DNA of 64,000 bases from Cyrtodaria siliqua (lineage: Eukaryota; Mollusca; Bivalvia; Adapedonta; Hiatellidae). The first letter of the stretch is position 1. Every line of letters starts with the position of its first letter. The DNA is taken from positions 62,001-126,000 of the forward strand of contig JAWPHD010006790.1 in the NCBI GenBank assembly GCA_037043455.1, read 5' to 3'. The notes beneath the pieces are model-generated. The model worked only from the letters and a program-made list of their open reading frames with translations, was not told the origin of the DNA and did no database searches. Of this stretch, positions 11,509 through 22,156 are shown in pieces. The position numbers and the translations under genes were made by a program.

Positions 11509-11675
11509 GAAATTATTGTCTCTTGAGAGAAGCGAGAGAAGACGATAATTAATTTCTCTTTATGTGAGTGATTCTCATAGGGGGCGCACTCTCAGTGGAG
11601 TGCACGTGGCGTGTAGAACGCCAGTTTTTGCCATTCAGCTTTGGATGACTGACCAGTTAATACGTTCAAATTTTA
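11509..11675 (+). repeat. Repeat module B, copy 2
   Basis: Second copy of 5169-5336, with both hairpins preserved. It probably marks the end of another DIRS-like copy whose body is missing or displaced. Confidence 0.6.
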
Positions 11676-12089
11676 GATTCTTAGTAAATCTTATTGCAGT
11701 AACTTACATATAATGGATGGGATATTGATGTTGTCCGGGCTGTATTGGTTCCATTGATTATTGAAACGTTTGTACTTTTGATAGTTAAAGGTCAAGTCCG
11801 AGATCTTATCCTGAGCGATATCTTGATAAAAAATGTTATCGGATACATGTTTCCCATACGTAGGTTTTTCGCGGACGGCTCGGCTACATTGATGGTGCTC
11901 TGTTTAAAGTACAACGTGATTGGTGGAGCTGGTGCATTAGTGATGACATTTTATATCTTAGAAATAATAACATTTGTTTAATACAGTTTATGTTTAATTT
12001 ATCACCATTGAAAGTTGCTTAAGTAATTCAGTCGAAGGAAAGTATATTATTTAAGGGAGAATACTGGGTTGGTTGTATGCTAAAATAGT
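11676..12089. other. No gene seen
   Basis: The frame at 11745-11981 has no recognisable protein pattern. Confidence 0.4.
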
Positions 12090-12090
12090 A

Positions 12091-12140
12091 GACAGACAGA
12101 CAGACAGACAGACACACAGACAGACAGACAGATAGATCGA
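12091..12140. repeat. (GACA)n microsatellite
   Basis: About ten GACA/CAGA units followed by GATAGATCGATC. Confidence 0.85.
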
Positions 12141-13080
12141 TCTTTATTTCCAATTTCCAATAGGCTTAAAAGCCCATGAGGATACAAAATACAATTATAA
12201 AGCATGGCAACAATGTAGTTATTACAAACAATGCATGTCCAAATATGCAGTTTATCTTAACTGAGCTGATACAATGAGAAGGCGTTTATATAACACTGCC
12301 TTGCATAAATAAATTACAATTCATCACAATTTCCTTAACACATGTAATATATCAAATTAGTCAAGTAAAACAGCTTGATATCCGTATGATAAACATATAT
12401 CATATAATGTAAATATTAGTACAGATATACATGTCTATTTCCCCGTGTGGTTGCCGGGGTAGAATACAACCACTGCAAACACACCGTCACATGCAGAGGG
12501 GTAGGACCCCCCCCCCCACCCCCCCCCCCATTGATATTCATTTTGTCATTTTTTGTTCATTAAAGGTCTTCATCATGACCCCTGCATTGTTTCAGGTGCC
12601 ATCTCGCTCACATCACTAAGAGCAGTGGCAGAAAAACAATAAACGTGGCTCCAGCGTAAATGGAGTTTTAACAATAGAATTTGCAGCAACTCTGCAGTTC
12701 AGGGTGAGAAGGTTCTAGGCCCATTTTCCATATTTTATCTCGATGTACATGGAAGATGAGCCTGGCATGTTCATGCCTGTTAGGCGCCATATAACCTGTA
12801 ATGTGTTGGTGCGCCTTAAAACCCCAATTCAATACATGTCTATTAATCCACCACGGATTTTTAATAGTTATTAATAGTTGCAATTTAATTGGTGATTACT
12901 TTAACTTAATTTGTTTACCACAGACTTTAAATAAACACGTTGTTGAGTGAAGACAAGTTTTAACCCAGTAAATGAAAACACGTCACTGACAGTCAAACTA
13001 CAAGACACGCAGTCCCAGTAAATGAAACACTTTACTGACGGTCCGTATTACCAATGTGCTTGCATTCTTCACTAAAAAAA
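12141..13080. other. Mixed low-complexity and SINE/LINE-tail-like sequence, no gene
   Basis: Contains a C-rich run (12508-12531) and a 'TTAGGCGCCATATAACC...GTGTTGGTGCGCC' segment (about 12778-12815) that resembles a short repeat I associate with molluscan genomes. Two short copies of 'CCAGTAAATGAAA..AC' lie at 12965 and 13015. No coding gene was recognised. Confidence 0.45.
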
Positions 13081-14963
13081 AGGTTTCTAATTAAAATGGT
13101 CAATATGCTTGTTATCATATTGATTAATACGTACATAAGTTTACAAACATTGACATATACGTTTACAACCATGACATATTACATACATTATATTTAGAAA
13201 TAGCTAATTTCTGTATAGTGTTTCGTTTCGTAACTTAAATGCTGTTAAAACAAAGGTACACAGTTTGCGAATATATATCTTATTTTGTGAGTTTAATAAT
13301 TCCAGAAAATTGATCATATTTGGTCTCTTATAAAAAATATTTAGGAATATAGTGCTCCCAACACAAAATGGAATTCATCTTCAAGTTTTTTACAAAATAC
13401 ACATATTCTATCGTTTACAGGAATTATATTTGGTTTAACCCACCTACCGGCTTCAATTTGCAATCTATGAGATGACACCCGTAATTTAGTTAGTGCTTGA
13501 CACATTTTGAAAACATTTATATTATCTAGATATGGTTGAAACTGAAACTTTACAATGTTTATATAAAAAACTGCTCTAGTGGAATTTTCTAATCGACTCT
13601 GCCAATTCTGAAAAAAATTGTCATTTAACCTTTGCTTTAATATTGCAAGAAAAATATTAAATATTATCGTTACCAACACTTTGTTGCAACCATGCATCAT
13701 AAAACCCAAGCGAGGACAATAAGTGTTTCAACTGGGAAACCCAGTTTATTTTCATAGGATATGTTTCACCGTCATTAAGCAGCATGTTATAATCAATTTT
13801 CACATATTTACGATCATGTACTCTCATGATTTTTAACCAATATTTAATTGTTATAAAATATCTTCTTTAAATAAATGACGTTCTGCCAAGTTCACCATAC
13901 ATGAAATCATTTTGAGTTGTCTTCTTAACACCCAAAATGTATTTACAAAACTGTAAATGCACTCGTTCAATTGATCTAGCTTGCATAAATCCCCACACTT
14001 CACATCCATAGTTTAAAATTGGAGTTATCAATTTATCAAACAGATCTAATTTATGCTTTGGGGATATAAATGTAAATTTGTATAAATATCTATTCATTTT
14101 TAAAATGGCTTTTTGCACTTGGCCAGCAAGAGTAGTTTGTGCTTCTGCTGAAGACCCTCCAGTAGAAAGAACTATACCTATATATGTGAACTTACTAACT
14201 ATATCTAATGGAGCACCATCATATATAAAAACTAAATTTCGTGGTAGCATTGCGCCCTTTCTAAATACATAACTGTTGTTTTAGTACAATTTACTTTCAA
14301 TCTCCATTCTTTACAATAGCTAGATAGTATATTAAGTCCATTTTGTAACTCTGCTGCAGTGTTAGCAAACAAAACTATATCATATGTATATAACAGCATA
14401 AACATCTTAAACATGTTAATATCTAAACCTTCAAAGCCACTATGTATGAATGCATCTTCTATATCATTTAAATACATAGAAAACAACAATGGAGATAGGC
14501 ACTACCCTTGCCGAACGCCAAGTACAGTAAAATTCATCGCTCAATTGGTTACAGTATATAACTTTAGACTTAACACATGAGTACATTGATTTAATGATAT
14601 CAAGAATATTTCCCCGAATACCGAACTTTGTTAATTTATACCATAAATTATTACGCACAACATAGTCAAAGGCTTTAGTAAAATCAACAAATGCACAATA
14701 CATTTCTTTCCATGATTTAAAATATGTGTAATTCAACCACTTAAAACAAATATATTATCAACAGTACTCATGTGCGATCTAAATTCAGCTTGAGCTTCAA
14801 TTAGAACGCTGTATGTTTCTGCCTACTCTGATAATCTATTGTTTAGTGCACGTGTAAATAATTTGCCCAAACAGCTTAATAAAGTAATACCACTGTAATT
14901 TTCTACATCATTAATATTGCCCTTTTTGTGAAGAGGAATAACATACCCTTCTGACCATATTCT

Positions 14964-16618
14964 GTCGTCCTAGCATTAACAGACGCAAAACAGATAAAGT
15001 CAACATGGATAAATAATATAAAAAAACCTACTTTGTACATTAGGTTTTTCGGGAATATGGTACTCGCAAAGTTTCACAAACGCAAACTGGCTGGTTAAAT
15101 CAGCAAACCAAAAACTTAAAGATCTTTATATACAAAAATGGATATCAACAGTTGATATATCATCCTCAAGTAACATTTACAGATCTTTTAAATCAAACTT
15201 TGGAAAATATAAATATATATCCATTTTACCAGCTTATCAATGCAGGCAATTTATAAAATTCCGTACAAGAAATCTTAGACTTCCTGTCGAAACAGGTAGA
15301 TGGAATATCAAACCAATTAACGAAAGAGTTTGCATAGTATGTAACACTCAAGATATAGGGGATGAATTTCACTACATTCTGACCTGTAATAATTTTATAG
15401 AACAAAGGAAAAACTACTTAAAACCGTATTACTATACACGTCCAAATATATTAAAATTTCAACAGCTTATGAGCACAAATAACAAGATAGCTTTAATAAA
15501 ATATGCAATTTCATTGACGTTATTCTGAAAAATGTATAATTGTGTATCGATTTATAATACACATTAAAGCAGTTTTAGCCTATTTTTGTTTATATTACAT
15601 GTATATTGTAATCATGTGTATTTTGCAAAACTACGAAGTTCTAGAACTGTCAATAGTACATAAATTAAATGATGACAATACATAGACAGTGACTTTCTTT
15701 CTATTATGAATGTTTAACTTTATTGTGTGTGTTTTGTAATATTATATTGTTATACAAAAGACATAAGAACCCCGACAATACCTTTTCACAGGTTTCGTTT
15801 TCGTATTATGTGTCAAGGTATAAAAACTGGGGGTATCTCTACCAGTTATATCTCCACCTGTGTACATGTTGTGCAATATAATAAGGCGCATGTTGAATTA
15901 TGCTACTTTTCCGTGTAATACTAATTATATAATAACTTATTGTTAAACACATAAACATTGAAGTAAGATTCTTAATTTCCTACCTGTAAATAGTAACTCC
16001 AGTATCACTGAATCACTGTTGAACTGTTTACACACTGTTCGAAGAAATATCTATAGACAGTACGTCGAAGTCCCGTGCAAATATTGATTTTCATGTAGCT
16101 ACTAGACGAAAAGATCATTCATATTGTTTATCCCAACTTAGTTAAATGTATGTATTATATATGCCGTAAAGAAATGAACCAACGTTGTATATTGTTATAT
16201 TTTGATTTGCATGCATCTATAGACCTAAATGCAATACTTAATATTAACCATAATTCAATATTTAATATGTTACAATTCCTTGTATTATAGTTTAGATGGT
16301 TAAAGGGAGGGAGACCAGCATGATATATAAATAAATATACACGTGTATATGCATGCTCAGTTGTCTCCCCTCTGACACCAATGAACAATAGCTATCCTAT
16401 CTCTCTTAACTTACATCATACTTTCTTATTTAACTGTAGATTATTTTGTAAAAACTATCAGTTCTGCTCTACACTATCATCATTTTCTCTCGCTGTACTA
16501 CGACCTTTATTTGTCATAACGATTACCATTTACAGTTGAACTTGCATTATATATTATATCCATTGCTGTTTTACACATGTAAAATCTTGGAATAAAATAA
16601 TTTGAATTGAATTGAATT
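14964..16618 (+). mobile_element. LINE-E, 5'-truncated LINE inserted in LINE-D
   Basis: The insert lies exactly where LINE-D's 'EVW|SEGYVIP' codons are split. TGACCA occurs on both sides (left about 14955-14960, right about 16617-16622), a likely 6-bp target duplication. It carries an open C-terminal coding stretch, a long AT-rich 3' UTR and ends in repeated GAATT units (about 16601-16618). Opposite orientation to its host shows two separate retrotransposition events. An AT-rich palindromic patch (ATATACACGTGTATAT, near 16336) lies within the UTR. Confidence 0.75.
15070..15528 (+). pseudogene. LINE-E ORF2 C-terminus
   Basis: An uninterrupted ~150-codon stretch without an upstream ATG reads as a LINE C-terminal domain. 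'NWLVKSANQKLKDLYIQKWI' opens it, 'FRTRNLRLPVETGRWN' sits in the middle, and a zinc-binding pattern C-x2-C-x9-H-x4-C ('CIVCNTQDIGDEFHYILTC') follows near residues 95-115. It ends in a TGA at about 15526. LINE-D has the matching domain, 'RICVFCKKLEDEFHF', so the two are relatives. The lack of internal stops suggests that this copy inserted later than LINE-D decayed. Confidence 0.75.
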
Positions 16619-17312
16619 GACCAGACTTCTGGAAAATACCCAACCTCAAACACTTTATTAAACATTTTACAAATAACTGGTGATAAAATAGTTTTACCAT
16701 GAATGAACATTTCATTTAATAACATATATATCAGGTCCAGACGATCGATTTGAATTTAGTTGCTTAATTGATTTTATGATCTCATCTTCGGTAAAATTCA
16801 CATTCAACTCTTCAAACATTATGTTAAATTCATTATTTTCGTACCGTTCATTAAAATATACAACATCTTCATCTGGAACAAAGAACTCGTTATTTGGACT
16901 ATTAATAGCTTTAAAATATTGTTAAAAAGAAGTCAATGGTATATTTGTTGGCTTAAGTCCCGATGCTTCTTTTAACAGATTCCAATATAATTTTGCATTT
17001 TTATATCGTGCGTTTACAAAAGCAGCTGTTTTCACTCGATCATAATCCGTCCTAGCATTTCTAACAGTGGATTTATGATGTGATCTAGATTTAAAGTCTT
17101 ATCTCCTTTGCTTATTCAGTAGTCGGGAAGTATTGCGTTTGCTATATATACGCGATCTGGATTCAGTTTGGCATAATTATGTCATGTGACAATAATAGAC
17201 TGGCGAATCTTTGATGAGAGATTGCTATATTTTATAGGTGTAGTTTCTTATGTATCGTATTATAAGTTAAAGGTGAAGTGTTTGTTATTAATTAATGTTA
17301 ATAAGGTCTGTC

Positions 17313-17415
17313 AGTCGGTCGTCCAATGGCTTATACTAGAAAATAATAAATACACATGTATAACGTATGTGTTGTTGTCGTGTTACTCCTATGAGAAGGG
17401 TGAGTGTTAAGAGAA
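17313..17415 (+). repeat. Repeat module X, copy 2
   Basis: Second copy of 11404-11506. Confidence 0.7.
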
Positions 17416-17449
17416 CAGATATGCCCGGAGTTTTCCTTTCGCTAAGTTT

Positions 17450-17570
17450 ATTACCCGTACATAACCACCCCTATACAGTTGTTTGTTATTATTTGTAAAT
17501 CAGAGGGTTATAAATTAGTTAGATGATGAATAGTTTATGTTTGTCTGAAAGAATTGAAATAAAACATAAA
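17450..17570 (+). repeat. Repeat module Y, copy 1
   Basis: Starts ATTACCCGTACATAACCAC and is repeated directly at 18100-18221. The two copies bracket module A copy 2. Confidence 0.75.
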
Positions 17571-17743
17571 TTGATTTACTATCGTCAGGTTTTTTCTACT
17601 TAGCAGTAGAGATAACAATATACGGTAATTGGGTCGACAGCGGCAACTGTATAAGTCGCTGTTACACGTGTAACTGGCCGCTGTTACACGTGTAACTGCC
17701 ATTCGAGGTGAGATACGGGTAGAAACACGTGTTTAGCTGCGCG
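17563..17743 (+). repeat. Repeat module A, copy 2
   Basis: Corresponds to 754-926, with the CGCTGTTACACGTGTAACTG palindromic block present twice. Homology stops at TAGCTGCGCG in both copies, so that is a likely module boundary. Confidence 0.65.
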
Positions 17744-18099
17744 ATTCACCCAACCACCCACGATTTTGAAAATGTAAATATTTCAAAGATTAAAATGTCC
17801 GATATTTAACATTACATTAATTGTTTGAACATATGATAACATTTTCCTATATTTCAGATTAAACAATTTTCTGTTGGTTATGCGCACGAGCGAGTCGTAC
17901 TTCAGTTGATGTTTCGATGAGTGACTGAGGATGGTTTCTGGGACACTTTACATGGCATACACCGCCTTGTGTTGTGATATTCATTCATAAGTGTTTGTAT
18001 AAGTGACGGACACACCATACCACAGTCAGTGGTGATTTATTTATGCAGAAACCATCAGATTGAATGTAATTGTATTAATATAAAAATAAATATAAATGT

Positions 18100-18221
18100 A
18101 TTACCCGTACATAACCACTCCTATACAGTCGTGTTTTATTATTTGTAAATCAGAGGGTTATACATTAGTTAGATGATAAATAATGTATGTTTGTCTGAAG
18201 AATTGAAATAAAACATAATTA
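18100..18221 (+). repeat. Repeat module Y, copy 2
   Basis: Direct repeat of 17450-17570. Together with copy 1 it frames a ~650-bp segment and could be the terminal repeat of a small non-autonomous retroelement. Confidence 0.65.
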
Positions 18222-18357
18222 CATATTATTTACTGTTAAACAACACGTTGTTTGTATGTCTGAAATATCTTAAAAGTGCCTCCAGTATATCGGTACACTG
18301 CGTGCTTCAGAAATGAACAACCATTTTTTCTGAATTTAGGTGACAAAACTTAGTTAA

Positions 18358-18488
18358 CAGGGGCGGATCCAGGAGGTGGTGGGACACTCGGCGATCGCAA
18401 CACCGCCCCCACCCCGCCCCACCCATACACTTAAAATCTAAAACGTTATAACGTTACCACCATCCTAAAGTATGTATCCGCCTCTGCT
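18358..18488. mobile_element. Small hAT-like MITE
   Basis: Starts CAGGGGCGGATCCAGG and ends near 'GTATGTATCCGCCTCTG', giving imperfect terminal inverted repeats of a form typical for hAT non-autonomous elements. Length about 130 bp. A clear 8-bp target duplication was not seen. Confidence 0.5.
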
Positions 18489-18925
18489 TACGGAGGAATC
18501 ACATAAAGAACGTATATTGCTTAGAATGCAGTTGTATATTTGCAATAATAGTACTGGCTCAAATGTGCACAACCTCAATAGATTATCACGGCACTTGGTT
18601 TACTGTAGCGGAGGGAATATAATCCTTTGAATAACGAAGTTGTTGTTACTATGCTCAAATAACTACCTCAAAAAAGCAATTTTACACTGTTTAAACAATT
18701 TCATAATATATAAAAAGAGAAAACATGTTAAATGATAAATATTAATGAGATTAAGCTAACTTAAAAGTACTAATACATAGGTATTTCAGTAACTAGGAGG
18801 AGTTGTGGAGTAAGATCCCTTTCATGTCTGTCATTGAAAGTTCGGAATATGTAAAATTCCTGAGCACGTGTGACAGCAAACTGCCTAGAATAATCACTTA
18901 TGCAGTGACAATAGCCTCCTTGCTG
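18489..18925. other. No gene seen
   Basis: No coding or repeat pattern recognised. Confidence 0.4.
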
Positions 18926-18927
18926 GG

Positions 18928-19085
18928 ACTTTCAACCGGCTACTTCTTCCATAGAACCTAGTTTTGAACCGATTTTGAACCGGCTACTCCTTCCTTAGAA
19001 CCTTATTTTGAACCGGCTACTCCTTCCCTAGAAGCTAATTTTGAACCGGCTACTCCTTTCCTAAAACTGAGTTTTGAACACACTA
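18928..19085. repeat. ~35-bp minisatellite
   Basis: Four to five units of 'TTTGAACCGGCTACTCCTTC' followed by 'CCTAGAACCTAA'-type sequence. Confidence 0.75.
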
Positions 19086-19432
19086 CACCTGGACAGAAGC
19101 TGAACTCTGAAACAGAACTCATGACCTGGCTCTACTCATGAAGTAGATCTGAATATTGAATAGCTAATCGGGGCCAGGAACTTAACTTTGAACCAGCTAC
19201 TTATAGCCTGTACCTGGCCGTACAACTGGCGTATACTGTCACCATGAACTTCATGTTACGGCATCCATTTGAATAATGTGGGGTTTTCATTAGCCGGAAA
19301 GTGTCTATCTATTATATGTATTCTTTATTGTTTGGCTTATAGTGTACATATATTGCAGCATACTATCAAAAACAATGCAATGCATAGGCGCACTCAGCTT
19401 AAACAATTTCTAAATACTGCTAATGAAACACA

Positions 19433-19480
19433 AACACACACACACACACACACACTCACTCACACACACACACACACACG
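19433..19480. repeat. (CA)n microsatellite
   Basis: An interrupted CA run. It extends the reading frames on both strands artificially. Confidence 0.9.
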
Positions 19481-19530
19481 TAATACTATTATTTAAAAAC
19501 GTTATAAACTTGGTATTCGGCTCACTTGTT

Positions 19531-19700
19531 GAATATATCGCCTGGCAGTCGAACTCGTACATATATCCTAACGTTTGTCCTTGCGCGTCTTGGGTGGCAT
19601 GGATTGGTTGTTCATCGTTGTAGTTGCAGAGACATTGGTAGTTACCAGAAACTACGTCATATTGTAAAACAATCATCAGCAGCAGACATAACAGCTCCAT
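19531..19700 (-). CDS. Candidate first coding exon of a secreted cysteine-rich host protein
   Basis: Starting at the ATG at 19700-19698, the minus strand encodes a hydrophobic leader (MELLCLLLMIVLQYDVVSG) followed by 'NYQCLCNYNDEQPIHATQDA' and 'LGYMYEFDCQAIYS'. Three cysteines follow a plausible signal-peptidase site. The coding similarity ends at CAA|GTGAGC, a good splice-donor consensus, so the continuation into the CA repeat is not coding. The pattern reminds me of short secreted molluscan proteins with a 'YxCLC...GYxYEFDC' arrangement, but that is from memory and unverified. An in-frame continuation upstream exists, but the leader supports this start. No second exon was recognised in the window. 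Confidence 0.4.
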
Positions 19701-19944
19701 TTTGGTCAGATACATACAGATGTTACCGTTAATGTTCACATAGCATAGACGTAATGATTCAAAACGATTATCAAGGGTGCAAACACAAATGTAATTGACC
19801 TGATGGTGAAGAGAAAATACAAGAACTCTCAAACGTTGTATCTACTAACACAGTTACTTAAAATACTCCAGGTTGATTGGTTATTGAGGAGGTGTCGTCC
19901 CGTTATTCTAGCAAGATAACAGCAGGCCACATTTAGCTAGAGTT

Positions 19945-20308
19945 CTTCTTCTACTACTTCTTCCTTGGAAAGGACATGATTCCTTACGGAATGTACTAGT
20001 GTCCTGCAGCGTGGCGAGAGACTACCACTCTCTGCTGAGTTGTATTTACAGGTTTAAAAAAGTGCTGATTTACAATTAAAACTTGCACAATCTAACGAGC
20101 AACCTACGTGGGCCTGTAGGTGACGGCACTATGGTCTGATAGTGCTGTCTGGAATCCATGTAACTGTAACAGCCTCGGTTACTGCTGATGGAAGGCGATT
20201 CACATCTTGGATTGTCCTTAGGTAAAAGGAGCATTTGTACACAATCTGAATAGCTGTTAGTTGATGAAGACGATGACTACCTCTAGTACGCCTATCGTTG
20301 TAACGTAA
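19945..20308 (-). mobile_element. LINE-A 3' part (distal to Tc1 insertion)
   Basis: Minus-strand codons at 20310-20129 give 'RRTRGSHRLHQLTA...YKCSFYLRTIQDVNRLPSAV', the usual last conserved block of CR1/jockey-like reverse transcriptases. A 3' UTR follows, ending in a GAAGAAG-type tail (19945-19966). It matches in strand and order the RT pieces at 39525-39776 and 40955-41095, so the Tc1-like element sits inside this LINE. A few dozen residues expected between the pieces are missing, pointing to a deletion near the junction. Confidence 0.7.
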
Positions 20309-20716
20309 TACACTCGGCAAAAAAAGTTCTGCACACTTAGGGTATTTGGGTTATTAAATGAAAATTGTATTTCATACGGATATGTTTTATATATCATAAT
20401 CAACAGTAATTCAAACTCAACAAGCAGGCGAAAAGAGAATGAAAATCCATTCATTAGTTCATTAGTAATCTTATGCACAAGTATACAGGGGTCATCGGTC
20501 AAAAATGGCTAAAACAGGGGTGAATACACTAACTGATAATTCAATAACTTAATCATGTTAATAACAATACCGCACTGGCAAGCTCTAGTTCAAGCGTAAC
20601 GGTAAGCGTAACGGTAAGCATAACGGTAAGTTTTCAAGCAAAATTCACGTGCTTTGCGTGCCTTTTCTCCATTACAATAAAAGGTTTAGTTACATAAATT
20701 CATTTATTGTTTGACT

Positions 20717-21216
20717 ATGGCGAATGCAAGACTGAGAAGACTCTGATGAGGATCGAGCTCGTGCTTTAGATCAGCTGGAAGCCGGGATGCTGCCACAAGC
20801 AGTTGAGCACCACTTTAATGTTAACCGTAGTACTATCGTACGAGTTAACCAGCGTTTTCAGATGACGGGGACTGTTTCTGACACGCCTCGGTCAGTGCGT
20901 CCAAGAGTGACTACGCAGCGCGAGGACCGCCTTATCGGCGTAACAGTTGCTAGGAGACGTTTTGTTAATGGGCCTAGTCTCCAACGAATGGTGCGACATA
21001 TTCGGGGACCAGGGGCAAGACCGGTATCTGTACAAACAATAAGGAACCGTGTTCGAGATGCTGGATTCAAGTCAAGAGTTCCGTCGAGGAAACCACAGCT
21101 TTCTCCCCGTCACAGAGCCCTGAGACTGCAATTTTGTAGAGCTCACAGAAGATGAAACAGGCGCCACGTGCTCTTTTCGGATGAGTCTAGATTTTGTCTT
21201 AGAAAAGTTGACGGGC
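20717..21216 (+). pseudogene. Tc1-like transposase, N-terminal half
   Basis: From the ATG at 20717 the frame encodes a short lead with early stops. The frame from about 20787 then has paired helix-turn-helix DNA-binding domains: 'AVEHHFNVNRSTIVRVNQRF' and 'ISVQTIRNRVRDAGF'-like sequence around 21030-21065 (here PVSVQTIRNRVRDAGF). The catalytic domain starts with 'VLFSDESRFCLRKVDG' (about 21168-21215), containing the first aspartate of the DDE triad. An in-frame TGA replaces the expected tryptophan near 21154. Coding is cut at DG by the Polinton and resumes at 38799. Inactive. Confidence 0.88.
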
Positions 21217-21436
21217 ATATATATGTAAATTGGTGTTACGGCTGTAAAACGTCGGTGCCCTCAGTTTTACAGCCGTAAACACCCAATTTACATATATATG
21301 AAAAACTCCTACCACAAGGTGCTGAAATAAACTGAGCCAGAGTTATATTCTGAGATTTTTTAATAAAAGTTGATTTGTTATTAAATTTACACCCAAATCA
21401 ACGAATAAACACGAAATCAACGATTCTCCGAGCTTG
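21217..21436 (+). repeat. Polinton left terminal inverted repeat with end palindrome
   Basis: Matches the reverse complement of 38577-38798. The outer 83 bp (21217-21299) are themselves an inverted repeat: ATATATATGTAAATTGG...GTTACGGCTGTAAAAC, a 13-nt loop, then GTTTTACAGCCGTAA...TTTACATATATAT. The inner part carries 'AATAAAAGTTGATTTGTTAT' and 'AAATCAACGATTCTCCGAGC'. Confidence 0.92.
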
Positions 21437-21604
21437 GGGATACTTTGGGAATTTTTTTTTTTTAATTTTTTATATATGATAAAGTTTTTTTGGAGTTGAA
21501 ACACCATCCCACTTTGGTAAACTGTTTTTATGCTTAGCTAAAGCTAATAGCTTGAGATGAAAACTTTCTAAACCATAGCTTTCTCTATTGTTTATCAAAT
21601 AATG

Positions 21605-21796
21605 CTAATATGCAATATCCCATTCCCATATTCTTTTTAATATTTTATGACTGATTCCAAACCTTTGTTCTATTTTTTCCATTGGAATATCACAATTTTG
21701 TAATTGCTTTATTTCATATAATTCTTTATACGTCAATCGTCCCGTTTTAAAACGTGGCTTCTGAAAATCTTCCGTCGAGGAATGTAAGTGTGCCAT
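21605..21796 (-). CDS. Small helix-turn-helix protein (Polinton left end)
   Basis: The frame is open from 21874, but the methionine at 21796 is preferred because the preceding 26 codons lie within a second copy of terminal-repeat sequence. The ~63-residue product has 'RLTYKELYEIKQLQN' followed by 'IPMEKIEQRFGISHKILKRI', a convincing helix-turn-helix (second helix EKIEQRFG, turn, recognition helix SHKILKRI). It may be a DNA-binding regulator or a terminal-repeat-binding protein. It is not part of the standard Polinton core that I know. Genes on either side are on the same strand (zinc-finger gene) and diverging (small basic gene). Apparently unbroken. Confidence 0.5.
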   Translation of the reverse strand: MAHLHSSTEDFQKPRFKTGRLTYKELYEIKQLQNCDIPMEKIEQRFGISHKILKRIWEWDIAY

Positions 21797-21825
21797 CTTG
21801 TATATTATATATACATGCATATTTA

Positions 21826-21915
21826 ATAAAAGTTGACTTGTTATCAAAATTACACCAAATAAACACGAGATCAAACTATATGATTTTTGTTTTTAAAATA
21901 TCATAGTTTGATTCT
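21826..21915. repeat. Second, internal copy of the inner terminal-repeat segment
   Basis: 'TTAATAAAAGTTGACTTGTTAT...AAATAAACACGAGATCAAACTATATGATTTT' matches the inner part of the left terminal repeat (about 21361-21430) and, even better, the right one (38585-38680), which also has the ATATGATTTT hairpin. The left end therefore has two partial repeat copies with the helix-turn-helix gene between them. Confidence 0.75.
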
Positions 21916-22156
21916 CCCGCATCAAATTTCTATATGGCATTACTACTTCCCAGTATCTATGTTTTAATCTAACTATATGAGCACCACAACCAACACATAT
22001 TTGATATTTTGCATATGTACCTTTTCCACATCTTAGACACGGTAAAACTTTACTTTGCTTTAATCTATATTTATGTAAACTGCAATAGTTTGAATCTTTT
22101 GTTGTTTTGCTTTTACAAGGCTCGTGACACCCAACTTTGAGAAATTGACAAATGTT
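21893..22156 (-). pseudogene. Zinc-finger protein, 5' end disrupted
   Basis: An 87-codon stretch without a usable start begins with 'CQFLKVGCHEPCKSK' and 'YCSLHKYRLK', a C-x6-C-x3-C...C-x2-H style zinc-binding module. A second ribbon follows, 'CLRCGKGTYAKYQICVGCG' (CX2C-x12-CX2C). An ATG in another frame at about 22191-22189 ('MENPKNKIESTKTFVNFSK') probably belonged to the same gene, joined through a one-base frameshift near 22133. Short zinc modules like this occur in large DNA viruses. Function unknown; perhaps nucleic-acid binding. It lies just upstream of the helix-turn-helix gene on the same strand and overlaps the internal terminal-repeat copy at its 3' end. Confidence 0.5.

Larger units (their letters stand above)
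13260..17110 (-). mobile_element. LINE-D, minus-strand non-LTR retrotransposon interrupted by LINE-E
   Basis: On the minus strand, from 17110 downward, an N-terminal linker ('TAAFVNARYKNAKLYWNLL') is followed by the reverse transcriptase start, '...VICKMFNKVFEVGYFPEVW' (16725-16621). The frame is then interrupted. RT resumes at 14963: 'CAFVDFTKAFDYVVRNNLWY' (14700-14641), a YxDD box in which the second residue reads T ('LLYTYDIVLF', 14400-14371), and thumb 'LITPILNYGCEVWGF' (14035-13990). The C-terminal zinc-finger-like 'RICVFCKKLEDEFHF' lies at 13410-13366. Several frameshifts and an altered catalytic box mark it as dead. LINE-E occupies 14964-16618. Confidence 0.85.

Noticed and set aside
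19410..19832. 140-codon minus-strand frame as one protein
   Set aside because: Its C-terminal third is a translated CA microsatellite and its N-terminus precedes the likely signal-peptide start. Only the 19531-19700 part is plausible.
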